The notes beneath the pieces are model-generated. The model saw only the letters and a list, made by a program, of their open reading frames with translations, was not told the origin of the DNA and made no database searches. This document shows positions 43,655 to 54,200 of a stretch of DNA of 64,000 nucleotides, piece after piece (the stretch's first letter is position 1; each line of letters begins with the position of its first letter). This DNA comes from an uncultured Desulfomicrobiaceae bacterium (GTDB lineage: Bacteria; Desulfobacterota; Desulfovibrionia; Desulfovibrionales; Desulfomicrobiaceae), in assembly GCA_937989665.1 (NCBI GenBank), contig CALKRN010000008.1:18028-82027 (forward strand), read 5' to 3'. Position numbers and translations under genes: made by a program.

Positions 43655-45736
43655 ATGGCCGACGCCACTGCATCTACGAATCTTCTCTCTGGTGCCATCC
43701 GCTTTACTGGCCTAGGTTCAGGGACGGACTTTGACGCCATGATCACCAAACTCGTGGACGCAGAGAAGATCCATTCCCGTCGTCTAGGGATCTGGCGTTC
43801 TTCCTGGGAAGAGAAGACCAAGGCCTTTCAGGAACTCAATGCTGCCCTCATCACCCTCAAGGGGACCCTGGGAGGCATGGACTCCCTAGACGAATTTCTT
43901 GTCAAAAAAACCGTGTCCTCCAACACCGCTGCCCTGACCGCCACCGCGGGCAGCAGCGCCGAATCCGGGGTACATACGGTAGAAGTGGTCGGATTAGCCG
44001 CTACGGACACCCGCATGGGCACGGCAGTTTTTGCCGCCCCCACCGCCGACGTCACCGGCGGGACAGCCCGGACGTTGACCCTCGTGGTGGGCGGCACCCA
44101 AATGACGGTCAATCTTGCCGCAGGCACCACCCTCAAGCAACTTGCAGAGATGCTCAATGCCCATCCCCAGAACCAAAACAAGCTCCGTGCGAGTTTGGTC
44201 AATGACGGCAGCGGGTACCGCCTCCAGCTGCGGGGCATGGAGCTTGGGGCGGGCAACAGCATCCTCATCGACGATGGTCTCACCACCTTGCCCGGATTTA
44301 CGGCATCAGGCTTTGTCCAGACCCAAAGCGCGGCCAATGCCCGGCTGCGCGTTGATGGTTGGCCCGTGACCCCCACGCCCACGGCCACCATCCTGCGCGC
44401 CGCCACTGGCCTGGCCACCCCCTCGACCCCCCTTAGCGGGACTCCCGGTAGCTTCAAGTTTGCCGCCGGGGGAAGCCTCTTCACCGTCACCCTCGGGGCG
44501 GGCGCCACCCTGCAGGACCTCGTCGACGGCATCAATGCCCTGGGCAGCGGCGTCACCGCCAGCTTGGTAAGCGAGTCCAGTCAACAAACCCTTGTGTTGA
44601 CTGGTACTGCCGGGGCTGCCAACGCCGTGCGGGTCGTGGACTACCCAGGCACAACCCTCCCTGGCCTTGGGGCAACCGCCTTCACCCAGACCCAAGGGGC
44701 CACTGACGGCTATATCGAGCGCGCCGCCAATGCCGTGACCGATGTCCTGCCTGGCATCACCATGAACCTCGTCCAGGCCGGCCAAACCACCACCCTCACC
44801 ACGGCCACCGACACCTCTGCCGTCGTAGACAAGGTCAAAGGCTTTGTGGAGGCCATCAACTCGGTCCTCACCAAGATCCAGGAACAGACCAAGGTCTCTA
44901 CCGTGGGCGCCAAGACCACGGGTTCATTGCTTACCGGTAACTATGGCCTGCAGATGATCCAGCAGCGCCTCAAGAACATCCTGGCGGCCAAAGGGGTCGG
45001 TTTTGACCGGGACCTTGACCCGGTCACCTCGCTGGCGAGCGTCGGGATTACCACCGATACTTCCCAGGGGTCGCCGACCTTCGGCCTCCTCGTGCTCGAC
45101 GAGGCCGCCCTACGTGCGGCCCTCAACTCTGATCCCCAAGCCGTAGCCCGCGTCTTTGCCGCAGATAATGTCCCCAGTACGAAGGAGGGTATCGAAGACC
45201 CCCTCAATCCTGGGCATTATATCCCGGCGACCTCACCCCATTTTCAGTTCAACTCCCTTATCCAAGGGATCACGAAAGGGGGCGAATATGCCGTCACCTA
45301 CACCATCTCCGGTGGGGCCATCAGCGCAAGCCCGCCACCAACCATCGGTGGCTTCCCCGCCACCATCAGCGGTACGAAGCTCACGGCCACAGGCGATGAC
45401 AACCCAGCCAAAGGTCTGGTCATCGAGGTCATCGACACCACCGACGGCACCTATACTGGCACGGTCTTTGTCAAAAATGGCAAGGCCTTGGAGCTTGCCG
45501 ACGAGATCAAACGCCTCACTGCCCCCTTAGAAGGCCCGCTCAAAATCCTGGAAGACAACTACCAGGACATCATGGACAACATCGACAAGAAGATCGCCTA
45601 CGAAGAGCGTCGGCTAAGCCAGCTCGAACGCACCTTGCGCTCCCGCTTTGCCAAGCTCGAGGCAGTCCTTGGCACGTACGACAAACTCTCCGCCTCGTTG
45701 AGCTCCCAAATCAACAGTCTACCTGGCAAGAAATAA
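43655..45736 (+). CDS. fliD: Flagellar hook-associated protein 2 (filament cap) with duplicated domain
   Basis: The 693-residue cap protein has the FliD N-terminus (FTGLGSGTDFDAMITKLVDAE, WEEKTKAFQELNAAL) and coiled C-terminus (IDKKIAYEERRLSQLERTLRSRFAKLEAVL...). It is longer than most FliD. Residues about 137-234 and 264-355 are homologous to each other (for example TMTVNLAAGTTLKQL versus FTVTLGAGATLQDL, and TTLPGF/TTLPGL followed by QTQ), an internal domain duplication. A second insert lies at about 525-600. GGAG precedes the ATG at 43655. First gene of fliD-fliS-asnB. Confidence 0.94.
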   Translation: MADATASTNLLSGAIRFTGLGSGTDFDAMITKLVDAEKIHSRRLGIWRSSWEEKTKAFQELNAALITLKGTLGGMDSLDEFLVKKTVSSNTAALTATAGSSAESGVHTVEVVGLAATDTRMGTAVFAAPTADVTGGTARTLTLVVGGTQMTVNLAAGTTLKQLAEMLNAHPQNQNKLRASLVNDGSGYRLQLRGMELGAGNSILIDDGLTTLPGFTASGFVQTQSAANARLRVDGWPVTPTPTATILRAATGLATPSTPLSGTPGSFKFAAGGSLFTVTLGAGATLQDLVDGINALGSGVTASLVSESSQQTLVLTGTAGAANAVRVVDYPGTTLPGLGATAFTQTQGATDGYIERAANAVTDVLPGITMNLVQAGQTTTLTTATDTSAVVDKVKGFVEAINSVLTKIQEQTKVSTVGAKTTGSLLTGNYGLQMIQQRLKNILAAKGVGFDRDLDPVTSLASVGITTDTSQGSPTFGLLVLDEAALRAALNSDPQAVARVFAADNVPSTKEGIEDPLNPGHYIPATSPHFQFNSLIQGITKGGEYAVTYTISGGAISASPPPTIGGFPATISGTKLTATGDDNPAKGLVIEVIDTTDGTYTGTVFVKNGKALELADEIKRLTAPLEGPLKILEDNYQDIMDNIDKKIAYEERRLSQLERTLRSRFAKLEAVLGTYDKLSASLSSQINSLPGKK

Positions 45737-45742
45737 GGAGTA

Positions 45743-46126
45743 ATGGCCATGCAACGCGCTGCCCTTGCCTACCGCCAAACCCAAGTGACTACCGCGACCC
45801 CCGGGCACATTGTCGTCATGCTCTTTGACAGTGCGCTCACTGCCCTCCAGCAAGCCAAAACAAAAATGCTGGAGCGCGACTACGCCGCCAAAGGCATCCT
45901 CATCTCCCAAACTTTGGACATCCTCACCGAGCTTGATGCCTCTCTCAACAAAGAAAAAGGCGGCGAGATTGCCCAAAACCTCCACAGCCTCTACACCTAC
46001 TGCACCTGGCGGCTGGTCACCGCCAACATCCAGCTCGATCCGGTCTTGGTGGATGAGGTGATCCGCATCCTCGAAACCATCCGCTCGGCCTTTGCCCAGA
46101 TCGTCAAAGAATCCAAGGACGCGTAG
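45743..46126 (+). CDS. fliS: Flagellin-specific chaperone FliS
   Basis: The 127-residue helical protein binds the flagellin C-terminus in the cytosol and prevents premature polymerisation. The signature YRQTQVTTATPGHIVVMLFDSAL and the C-terminal pattern ANIQLDPVLVDEVIRILETIRSAF fit the family. AAGGAG precedes the ATG; fliD ends 6 bases upstream, asnB begins 3 bases downstream. Confidence 0.95.
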   Translation: MAMQRAALAYRQTQVTTATPGHIVVMLFDSALTALQQAKTKMLERDYAAKGILISQTLDILTELDASLNKEKGGEIAQNLHSLYTYCTWRLVTANIQLDPVLVDEVIRILETIRSAFAQIVKESKDA

Positions 46127-46129
46127 GCC

Positions 46130-48028
46130 GTGTGCGGCATTGTTGGCTGGCTCACGGCCCATGGTCCTGGCGCCGAAGACAGGGCACTCCTGCGCACCAT
46201 GGCGCGGCGCATCGCCCACCGCGGCCCAGATGCCGAAGGTCTGTTCTCTGATCGCCACTGCGCCCTGGCCTCCCGACGCCTGGCCATCATTGACCTCCCC
46301 GGAGGCCACCAGCCCATGGTCCATCCTGCCAGCGGGGCGGTCCTCGTCTTCAATGGTGAGATCTACAACTATCGTGCGCTCCGATGCGAGCTCTCTGCCC
46401 AGGGATATGTATTTCGCACCCACTCGGATACCGAAGTCCTCCTGGCTGCCCTCGAGGCTTGGGGCGCGGAGGCCCTGCCGCGGCTCGTGGGCATGTTTGC
46501 CTTTGCCCTCTGGGCTCCTGATCGCCGCACCCTCATCCTGGGTCGCGACCGCCTCGGCAAAAAACCTCTCGTCTATACCCGCATCCCCGGCGGCATCGTC
46601 TTTGCCTCCGAGATCAAGGCCCTGCTCGTCCATCCTCATGTTCCCCGCTCCTTTGACTTCGCTGCCCTGCGCCAAACCCTGGACTACGGCTTCCCGGTGC
46701 CCCCACGAACCTTTCTTGAGGGCATCACCCAGGTACGGCCCGGCCATGTCCTGACCGCGCACCTGGCAGGCGACGAGCTCCAGGTGCGCGAGACCTGCTA
46801 TTGGCGCCCACCCACCGAGCTCGCCCCACCAGCCTTTCGCGTCGAAGCCAGCGCGGCCCTCAGCGAGATCCTTACTCAGGCCGTAACCCAACGTCTCGAG
46901 GCCGACGTGCCCATAGCCTGCTATCTCTCTGGCGGGATAGACTCCAGCTCCGTGGCCACCCTCGCCGCTCAGACGAGCAACCACCCTGTCCAGACCATTG
47001 CCATCACCTTTGCCGAAGGCGCCAGCGAGGCCCCCTTTGCCCGACTGGTGAGCGCCCATGCCGGCACCCAACACCACGAATTCCGCTGCCAGCTCGATGC
47101 CGCGGACTTACCGCGCCTCATCTGGCACCTCGAGGCGCCGCTCGTCACCTTACTCCATCTGCCACTCTATCTCCTTGCCCGCACGGCCCGCGAACTGGGC
47201 TTTCGCGTGGTCCTCTGTGGCGATGGCAGTGACGAAACCTGGGCAGGCTACGATTATTTCAAATATGTCCGCCTCCTCCCTTTTGTGGAGCGCTCCCCCC
47301 AGCGCCGTCTGCCGCTCCTCTGCCGGCTCCTTCCACCGGAATCAGACCGTAGCGCAGCCCAACAGCTCTTCCACCTCCTGCGCACCGCGCCCCGACCTCA
47401 TCCGGCCCTTCCCTACCGATTCCAGGCCTTTCGCTTCGCCCCTGCCCTGCTAAGCGATGCCGCCCTCCACGCGGTTGCTGCGGCCAAAGAAGCCACCGCC
47501 TTGCCGTCCATCCCAAGCCACCGCCGCCTTACCGACCAAGCCCTGGCCTTTGAACTCCACATGCGTCTCCCCGGACTCACCCTTCCCCTGGGCGACACCA
47601 TGAGCATGGCCCATGGCGTCGAACTGCGCTCCCCCTTTCTCGATCACCGCCTGGTGGAGTTAGCGGCCCGCCTGCCCGCTAGCTGGAAACTCCAGGGGCT
47701 TCGGGAAAAGGCCTTACTGCGCCGGGCCATGGCCCCACTTTTGCCTCCTGCCATCTGCCAGCGCCGCAAGCAGCCCCTCGCTGCCCCGGCTCCATGGTTC
47801 GTGCGCACCTTTCGTCCGGTCTTTGGCGATGTCCTCAGTAGCGCCACCACCCAGCGCCTTGGCTACTTCCGTCCCCAATTCCTAACAGCCGCCCTGCACC
47901 GCTTCGATGCTGGCGGCGAGGACATCGCCGGCATCCTCGTCCTCGCGTTCTTCCTCCATCTTTTCCACGAGCAATTTGTTGCCAACCAATCCCTTTTGGC
48001 ACAGGAGACCACGAACCTTGAACAGTGA
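46130..48028 (+). CDS. asnB: Asparagine synthase (glutamine-hydrolysing) family protein
   Basis: The 632-residue protein starts at a GTG directly before the catalytic Cys: after fMet removal the N-terminal Cys (CGIVGW) is the glutaminase nucleophile. The N-terminal domain also has RIAHRGPDAEG, FNGEIYN and DTEVLL. The synthetase half has the PPi-loop SGGIDSS (267-273) and LCGDGSDETWAGYDYF. AsnB converts aspartate and glutamine to asparagine with ATP, but many homologues amidate sugars or peptides. Sitting 3 bases after fliS in a flagellar operon, a role in flagellin or surface-glycan modification is possible; that is inference. Confidence 0.88.
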   Translation: MCGIVGWLTAHGPGAEDRALLRTMARRIAHRGPDAEGLFSDRHCALASRRLAIIDLPGGHQPMVHPASGAVLVFNGEIYNYRALRCELSAQGYVFRTHSDTEVLLAALEAWGAEALPRLVGMFAFALWAPDRRTLILGRDRLGKKPLVYTRIPGGIVFASEIKALLVHPHVPRSFDFAALRQTLDYGFPVPPRTFLEGITQVRPGHVLTAHLAGDELQVRETCYWRPPTELAPPAFRVEASAALSEILTQAVTQRLEADVPIACYLSGGIDSSSVATLAAQTSNHPVQTIAITFAEGASEAPFARLVSAHAGTQHHEFRCQLDAADLPRLIWHLEAPLVTLLHLPLYLLARTARELGFRVVLCGDGSDETWAGYDYFKYVRLLPFVERSPQRRLPLLCRLLPPESDRSAAQQLFHLLRTAPRPHPALPYRFQAFRFAPALLSDAALHAVAAAKEATALPSIPSHRRLTDQALAFELHMRLPGLTLPLGDTMSMAHGVELRSPFLDHRLVELAARLPASWKLQGLREKALLRRAMAPLLPPAICQRRKQPLAAPAPWFVRTFRPVFGDVLSSATTQRLGYFRPQFLTAALHRFDAGGEDIAGILVLAFFLHLFHEQFVANQSLLAQETTNLEQ

Positions 48029-48130
48029 CACGCTCCTGGGGACGATAGCGGCCGCACGAAGGGCACACCCTCCCGGCAGAGGCCTCCATGCGCTTGCGCC
48101 CATGGGAAGGAACCACACGCAGGCTTGGGG

Positions 48131-49426
48131 CTAGCCTAAGCACATAAAACCGCCGCCAACCCACGGACAAATACCGCAGGGCACGGTCATGCCGTAACAA
48201 TCGGCAACAAACGGGTCCGGCATCCCATCGACAAAATTACACGTCAGGACATTGCAATCAAAGCAGCGGGCAAAACCGCCCCGTGCTTGTTGCCGGAACT
48301 GGCGGACAGCAGAAGACCTCCATACGGCGACGGGGTCATCTTCCGGCAGTCGGCCAAGGACGTGGCGCTGGACCCGCACCCGCTGCCCTTCGGGATAGAT
48401 CTCGGCATCATGCCATAGGAAATGGCACGGAGACAGGGCACCATCCTGGGCCACCAAGAGAGTGGAGGTGGCTTCAAAGGGACACGACACTGGCTCTTGT
48501 ACTGCCTGGGGAGGGATCCAGAGGTCTATGCCCTGGGCCTCGGCCCTGGCCTTGGCCTGGGCGAGGATGGCCGCGAGCCGCTGGCGCTGCGCCTCGGCTT
48601 CCGGAGAGAGGGCGCGCACGACCCGTCCCAAGGGGACTTCAATGCCGGCCTCACGGGCGGCAGCCAACATCTTCTGTACCGCTTGCTTGATGCGCCGTTC
48701 CTCGGGACCGGGAAACGGGTGGTAAAAGGCCTGATCAAGACGACGCACATGGAGCCCTTGGGCGAGCAACTCCCCCAAAGCAACCCGGGCGAAATCCAGG
48801 GCCCGCTGGGAAATAAAGGTAAAGAGGGTCTGGTCCGCATCCTCGGGGGCATAGGGGATACGATGGGAAAGAAGGACAAATTGCACCCCATGGCGACCAC
48901 ACCAAAGGAGAATGTCGGGGAGATGCTCGAGATTGGCTACCGAGAGCACAACCTCAGCGCCAAGTCGCAGTCTCCGACCCTGAGCACGGGCAGCCTCCGC
49001 CAGCATGGCCAAAGCCCGAGCAATTCCCTCCACCGTCGCCCCGGGGCGCAGGACGGAAAGCAGTCCCTCCTCCACTGCATCCAAGGAAACGGCCACTGTA
49101 TCTATCCCCGCCTCCACAAGTTCCCGAGCCAGTTCCGCGGTAACGAGCATGGCATTGGACTGAAAGCCGATGCGAGCTCGGGGGTTCCACTGCCGGGCCC
49201 AAGCCACCATATCCACCAAACGGGGGTGGAGGAGCGGCTCTCCAATGCCGGAGAGGATCAGGGTCTGGCAGCCCTCCACCAACGGCCGCAGGGCCTGCAA
49301 GACGGCTGGATCAAGATGGCCGTCGCCATGCCCCCAGCCTTGGGTGTGTTTGACACATCCAGGGCAGGCCAAATTACAGCGCGTGGTCACTTCCACCACC
49401 AACCGTTCCGGGAGAAAGGCATCCAT
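48131..49426 (-). CDS. Radical SAM/SPASM protein, putative metalloenzyme maturase
   Basis: The 431-residue protein has the radical SAM motif C17-NLA-C21-PG-C24 and then LILSGIGEPLLHP. The C-terminal ~110 residues are rich in cysteines (SCPFEATSTL, SPCHFLW, RCFDCNVLTC, DCYGMTVPCGICP, ending GGGFMCLG), a SPASM-type region for extra Fe-S clusters. It resembles the radical SAM/SPASM group annotated as putative metalloenzyme maturases in anaerobes. The substrate is unknown. It starts with ATG at 49426 and is divergent from the DUF2237 gene across a 165-base gap. Confidence 0.85.
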   Translation of the reverse strand: MDAFLPERLVVEVTTRCNLACPGCVKHTQGWGHGDGHLDPAVLQALRPLVEGCQTLILSGIGEPLLHPRLVDMVAWARQWNPRARIGFQSNAMLVTAELARELVEAGIDTVAVSLDAVEEGLLSVLRPGATVEGIARALAMLAEAARAQGRRLRLGAEVVLSVANLEHLPDILLWCGRHGVQFVLLSHRIPYAPEDADQTLFTFISQRALDFARVALGELLAQGLHVRRLDQAFYHPFPGPEERRIKQAVQKMLAAAREAGIEVPLGRVVRALSPEAEAQRQRLAAILAQAKARAEAQGIDLWIPPQAVQEPVSCPFEATSTLLVAQDGALSPCHFLWHDAEIYPEGQRVRVQRHVLGRLPEDDPVAVWRSSAVRQFRQQARGGFARCFDCNVLTCNFVDGMPDPFVADCYGMTVPCGICPWVGGGFMCLG

Positions 49427-49591
49427 CAGTCAGTCTCCTTGGATTCCAAAAGAGGGCTCGGTCCGGGCTACAGCGCTCGTCAAGCAGCTTTTGTGCCGCA
49501 ATCAGCACCGTTGAATCTTGTTTTCCCCTGTTGGCAAGACACGATAGTTTCAGTAAAGAGTGGAGGAAACGATTTTAATGAGGAGGAATCC

Positions 49592-49957
49592 ATGTCCCGC
49601 AATGTCCTCGGCGGTCCGCTGCTGCCCTGCAGTACCGATCCCCTCACAGGATTCTACCGCGATGGCACCTGTACCTCTGGCCCAGAGGATGCGGGTCTGC
49701 ATACCGTCTGCGCCCAAGTAACCGCAGCATTCCTACACTTTACCCGCCAACGTGGCAATGACCTCTCCACGCCCACGCCGTGGTTCCCAGGGCTCAAGCC
49801 TGGCGACCGTTGGTGTCTCTGTGCCGCCCGCTGGCAAGAAGCCCTAGAAGCCGGCGTCGCCCCGCCAGTCATCCTTGCCGCCACCCACGAAGCGGCCCTG
49901 CGGGTCGTCTCCCTGGAGGACCTTCTTGCCCATGCCCTGGATGCCGCAAGCATATAA
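49592..49957 (+). CDS. DUF2237 family protein
   Basis: The 121-residue protein matches DUF2237 closely: NVLGGPLLPCSTDPLTGFYR, TSGPEDAGLHTVCA, RGNDLSTPTPWFPGL and GDRWCLCAARWQEAL. Five cysteines (C13, C26, C40, C75, C77) are in the conserved blocks and could bind a metal. The family function is not known to me. AGGAGGAA precedes the ATG. It is divergent from the SPASM radical SAM gene; the RND operon follows. Confidence 0.9.
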   Translation: MSRNVLGGPLLPCSTDPLTGFYRDGTCTSGPEDAGLHTVCAQVTAAFLHFTRQRGNDLSTPTPWFPGLKPGDRWCLCAARWQEALEAGVAPPVILAATHEAALRVVSLEDLLAHALDAASI

Positions 49958-50015
49958 CATGCCTCGCGCCCAACCAACGCCGCCCCACAGGCGGTGAACG
50001 AGAGGAGGGCTCGCT

Positions 50016-51257
50016 GTGCCGACGACAACTCGATCCGTCCCCAATCCTTGGCACGGGGACCAAAGGCCTTGGCCCGACGTCTTCCCCGACGCAAGGGGGT
50101 GCACCAAGCCAGGGAAGCGGTGGACTTTGCCGTTGAGCCTCCTTGCTGTGCTCCTCCTGGCGGCCTGTAGTCAGCAGTCCAGCCAAGGGCCAACGCCTAC
50201 AACCGTAGCCGCCCCCATCTTTGAGCTTACGTCCATAACTGCCGCGGCAATGCGCGCCGTACCTGCCGAAATCCAAACCAAAGGCCGCATGGAACTCGCC
50301 AGCAAGGTCACCGGGGTCGTGCGCCACGTCCTTGTGACCGAAGGGCAACGCGTGGCCACCGGGCAGCGCCTGCTCATTATCGACGATGCCGACCTAGCGG
50401 CCCGAGCCCAAGCCCAACGCCATGCGGTCCAACAGGCCGAAGCCCAAGCCGACTCGGCCCGCGTCCGTGCCGAGCGGGCGGAGCAAAACCTCGTGCGTCT
50501 CCAGCGTGTTTTCGGGCAAGGGGCCGTGGCCCGTGATGACGTAGACCAGGCCCACGCCCAGGCCACGGCCCTTGCCCGCGAGGCAGAGGCCCTTCGCGCC
50601 CAGGTCCAAAGTCTGCAGGCGGCCCTCCAGGAGATCGAAGCCATCCGGAGCTCTGCGGTTGTCACGGCCCCTGCTGCCGGGGTCCTCACCCGGCGTCTGG
50701 TGGATGCCGGCGCCTTTGTGCGCGCTGGCGAACCGTTGGCCATAGTGGAGAGCGAAGAGGCCGGCCTGGAACTTGTGGCCGAGGTGGATGAAACGTGGCT
50801 TGGCCGACTGGCTATCGGCACCCCCCTTGCCGCCAGTGTACCAGCCCTCTCCCCAGAACCTCGCCCCGTCCACGTCACGGCAGTTATCCCCGCCGTGGCA
50901 AGCACCCGCTTTCGCATAAAAACATCTCCCCCTGAAGGTCTTGTGGTGCGCTCTGGGATGTTCGCTCGGCTTTTGCTCCCCCAATCGCCGCAGCCACGCC
51001 TCCTCCTGCCAGCGGCAGGGCTCCATTGGCGCGGCGGCCTCCCCATCGCCTGGGTTGTCGATGCCGCCCACACGGTGCGCCTCCGACTCCTGCGCCTTGG
51101 CACCTGGTTTTTCCTCCACAATGGCACGCTCCTGCCCGCTCCTCCAGAGGCACCCGGGGCGGCAGTCGAAGTGCTCGCTGGGCTCTCAGCTGGTGAACGG
51201 GTGCTCCTCGATGCCCCTCCCACTACCCGCGAAGGCCAACGCTGGAGAGCACCATGA
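50016..51257 (+). CDS. RND efflux adaptor lipoprotein (HlyD/AcrA family)
   Basis: The 413-residue protein has a signal sequence ending in the lipobox LLAAC (C51), so it should be anchored to a membrane by lipid. The lipoyl halves are GVVRHVLVTEGQRVATGQRL and VVTAPAAGVLTRRLVDAG, with a coiled coil between (about 130-205). The GTG start follows GAGGAGGG; the n-region of 35 residues is longer than usual, so a later unrecognised start cannot be excluded. It overlaps the permease gene (ATGA) and pairs with it. Confidence 0.88.
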   Translation: MPTTTRSVPNPWHGDQRPWPDVFPDARGCTKPGKRWTLPLSLLAVLLLAACSQQSSQGPTPTTVAAPIFELTSITAAAMRAVPAEIQTKGRMELASKVTGVVRHVLVTEGQRVATGQRLLIIDDADLAARAQAQRHAVQQAEAQADSARVRAERAEQNLVRLQRVFGQGAVARDDVDQAHAQATALAREAEALRAQVQSLQAALQEIEAIRSSAVVTAPAAGVLTRRLVDAGAFVRAGEPLAIVESEEAGLELVAEVDETWLGRLAIGTPLAASVPALSPEPRPVHVTAVIPAVASTRFRIKTSPPEGLVVRSGMFARLLLPQSPQPRLLLPAAGLHWRGGLPIAWVVDAAHTVRLRLLRLGTWFFLHNGTLLPAPPEAPGAAVEVLAGLSAGERVLLDAPPTTREGQRWRAP

Positions 51258-54200
51258 CGGGCCATTCCGGGGATTTTCTCCATCGCCTAACAGCGCTGTT
51301 TGTGGACTCCAAGTTGGTGCCACTGCTCGTGGTCTTTGCCCTGCTGCTTGGAGTGGCGGCGGTAGTTGCCACGCCAAGCGAAGAAGAGCCCCAAATCGTC
51401 GTCCCGATGATTGACGTGGAAGTGGCCATGCCAGGGGCAAGCCCGAGGGAGATGGAACTGCGCGTCGTTGGCCCGATGGAAAAACTCCTCTGGGAGATCC
51501 CAGGCGTCGAATATGTCTATTCCACGGCCATGGAGGGGCAGGCCCTCTCAGTGGTCCGCTTTGCCGTCGGCCATGACCCGGAGGCAGCCCTCATCACCAC
51601 CTATGCCAAGCTCTACCAGCACCTGGACTGGATCCCCCCGGGCTGCTCCATGCCACTCATCAAGCCCAAATCCATCGATGACGTCCCCATCCTTGCGGTG
51701 ACCTTCACCAGCCCCCAGCGGACGCCCCTTGAGCTGCGCCATCTCGCCCTTGAGGCGGCCGAGGTCGTGCGCCGCATCCCGGGAGTGGCTGAGGTCAGCG
51801 TCCTTGGCGGCCAGCAACGGGGCATTACCGTAGAGCCGGACCCAGAAAAACTACGCCAATTGGGTCTCGATCTCCCTGCTGTGGTCGAGCGGCTGGCAGC
51901 GCAAAACGTGGCCGAGGTCCGCCGAGGCCTGGTGCGCGAGGGAGTAGACCATCCGGTGCGGCTGTGGAGCGGCTTAGCTTCAGCGGAGGAGGTGCGCCGC
52001 ACCGTCGTGGCCGTCCATGACGGCGCCCCGGTTTTTCTCGAAGACGTGGCCAACGTGCGCGACGGCGCCCTCGAACCCCAGCACGCTGTGTTCTGTGCCG
52101 CCGGGCCTGCCAAGGACAGCAAAGGCATCGCCTTGCCGCAAGGGATGTTGACTCCAGCAGTCACCCTCACTGTGGCCAAGCGCCCAGGTGAGAGCGCCAT
52201 CCACATCAGCCAAGCAGCCCAAGAACGCATCCACGCCCTCCAGGGGATTGTCCTCCCCGCAGACGTCACGACCATCATTAGCCGCGATTTTGGCGAGACA
52301 GCCCGCCACAAGACCGATGAGCTCCTCTTCCATCTCGCCTTGGCAGCAGCAAGCGTCGGGCTCATCGTGGCCTTGTTCCTCGGGGTGCGGGCGAGCTTCG
52401 TGGTCATGATCGCGGTCCCAGTGACCCTGGCCATCACCTTGGCCACCTATTGGCTCCTTGGATACACCCTCAACCGCGTCACCCTCTTTGCTCTGATCTT
52501 TTGCATTGGCATCCTCGTCGATGACCCCATCGTGGACGTGGAAAACATCGTTCGTCACCTGCGTTTGCCTGAAAGCCGCACCAAAGGCCTAACGGCCATC
52601 ATCGTCGATGCGGTCTCAGAGGTCCGCGGGCCGTTGATCCTCGCCACCTTCACTGTCGTGGCCGCCATCATGCCCATGGCCTTTGTGCGCGGCCTCATGG
52701 GGCCGTACATGCGGCCCATGCCCATTGGCGCCTCCATTGCCATGCTCCTTTCCATGGCCGTGGCCTTTGGCATTACGCCGTGGCTGGCCAAGCGCTTTCT
52801 TGGCCAAGAACACCACCAAGAGGAATCGGGCGGCCGCCTCACCGCGCTGTACACCGGTTTCATGCGCCGGCTCATCCACAATCCTCGAGACCGCGCCCTC
52901 TTTCTCGCTTTTGTCGCAATCCTCCTCCTCCTTGCCCTGGCCATGTTCCCTTTGCGTCTGGTGCTCGTGAAGATGCTCCCCTTTGATAACAAGAGTGAAC
53001 TGGAAATCGTCATCGATATGCCCGACGGCACCAGCCTCGAAGCCACCATGGCCGCTGCCGAGGCCATTGCCCGAGAAGTCCTCGCGGACCCAGCAGTGGC
53101 AGACATCCAGATCTACGCCGGCACGGCCGCACCATTTACCTTCAACGGATTAGTACGCCACTACTATGGCCGCCGCCTCCCCCACGAAGCCGAAATCCAA
53201 GTCAACCTCGCTCCCCGCAGCCAACGGAAGGACCCAAGCCACGCCATTGCCCAACGGCTGAGGGAGGCCATTGCCCCGGTGGCAGCTCGCTTCAGTGCCG
53301 CCACAAAGACCGTGGAGATGCCTCCTGGCCCGCCTGTGCTCCAAACCCTGGTGGCGGAAATCTATGGCCCGACTGCTGAAGGCCGGCTCGCCGTTGCCCG
53401 CCAAGTGCGCGACATCCTCGAGAGCACGCCCAACGTGGTGGACGTGGATTGGTACGTCACGGACCCCCACCCTGAGCTGCGCGTGGACCTCCTTCCCGAC
53501 AAAGCCATGGCCCTCGGTGTCGCCCCGCCACGGGTCCAACAGACCCTCGCCACGGCCCTCTCGGGGACCACCGTCGGGCTCATCCACGACCCGGTCAGCC
53601 GTGAAGATGTCCCCCTCGTGGTACGTCTGCCGCAGCAGTTGCGCAGCGCCCCTGAGCATCTGGCGCATCTTGGCATAACCGGAAGCCAGGGAATAATCTC
53701 CCTTGGAGAGATCGCGACGGTATCCTTGGCACCAGCCCCTGCCGTTATCTACCACAAGAACATGCTCTCGGTCGTGTACGTCACCGCCGACATGGCCGGG
53801 GGCGAGGAAAGCCCCGTCTATGGCATACTTCGTGTGGGCCGCGCCCTGGACGAGCTTGCGGCCCAAGGCCAGGGGGCCTGGCAAACACCGGGAGATACCC
53901 GCCCCTTGCCACGGCTTTTCACCCGCATGCCGGTCTCTGACACCGAGTACATCCTCAAGTGGGACGGCGAGTGGCAGATCACCTACGAGGTCTTTCGCGA
54001 CATGGGTCTGGCCTTTGCCGCGGTAGTGGTGCTCATTGCCCTGCTTGTGGTGGGTTGGTTTGGCTCGTACACGACGCCGCTTGCCATCATGGCCCCCATT
54101 CCTCTGTCGCTCATCGGCATCATCCCTGCCCACGCCCTTGCAGGGGCCTTTTTTACCGCGACGTCCATGATTGGCTTTATTGCCGGCGCGGGCATCGTGG

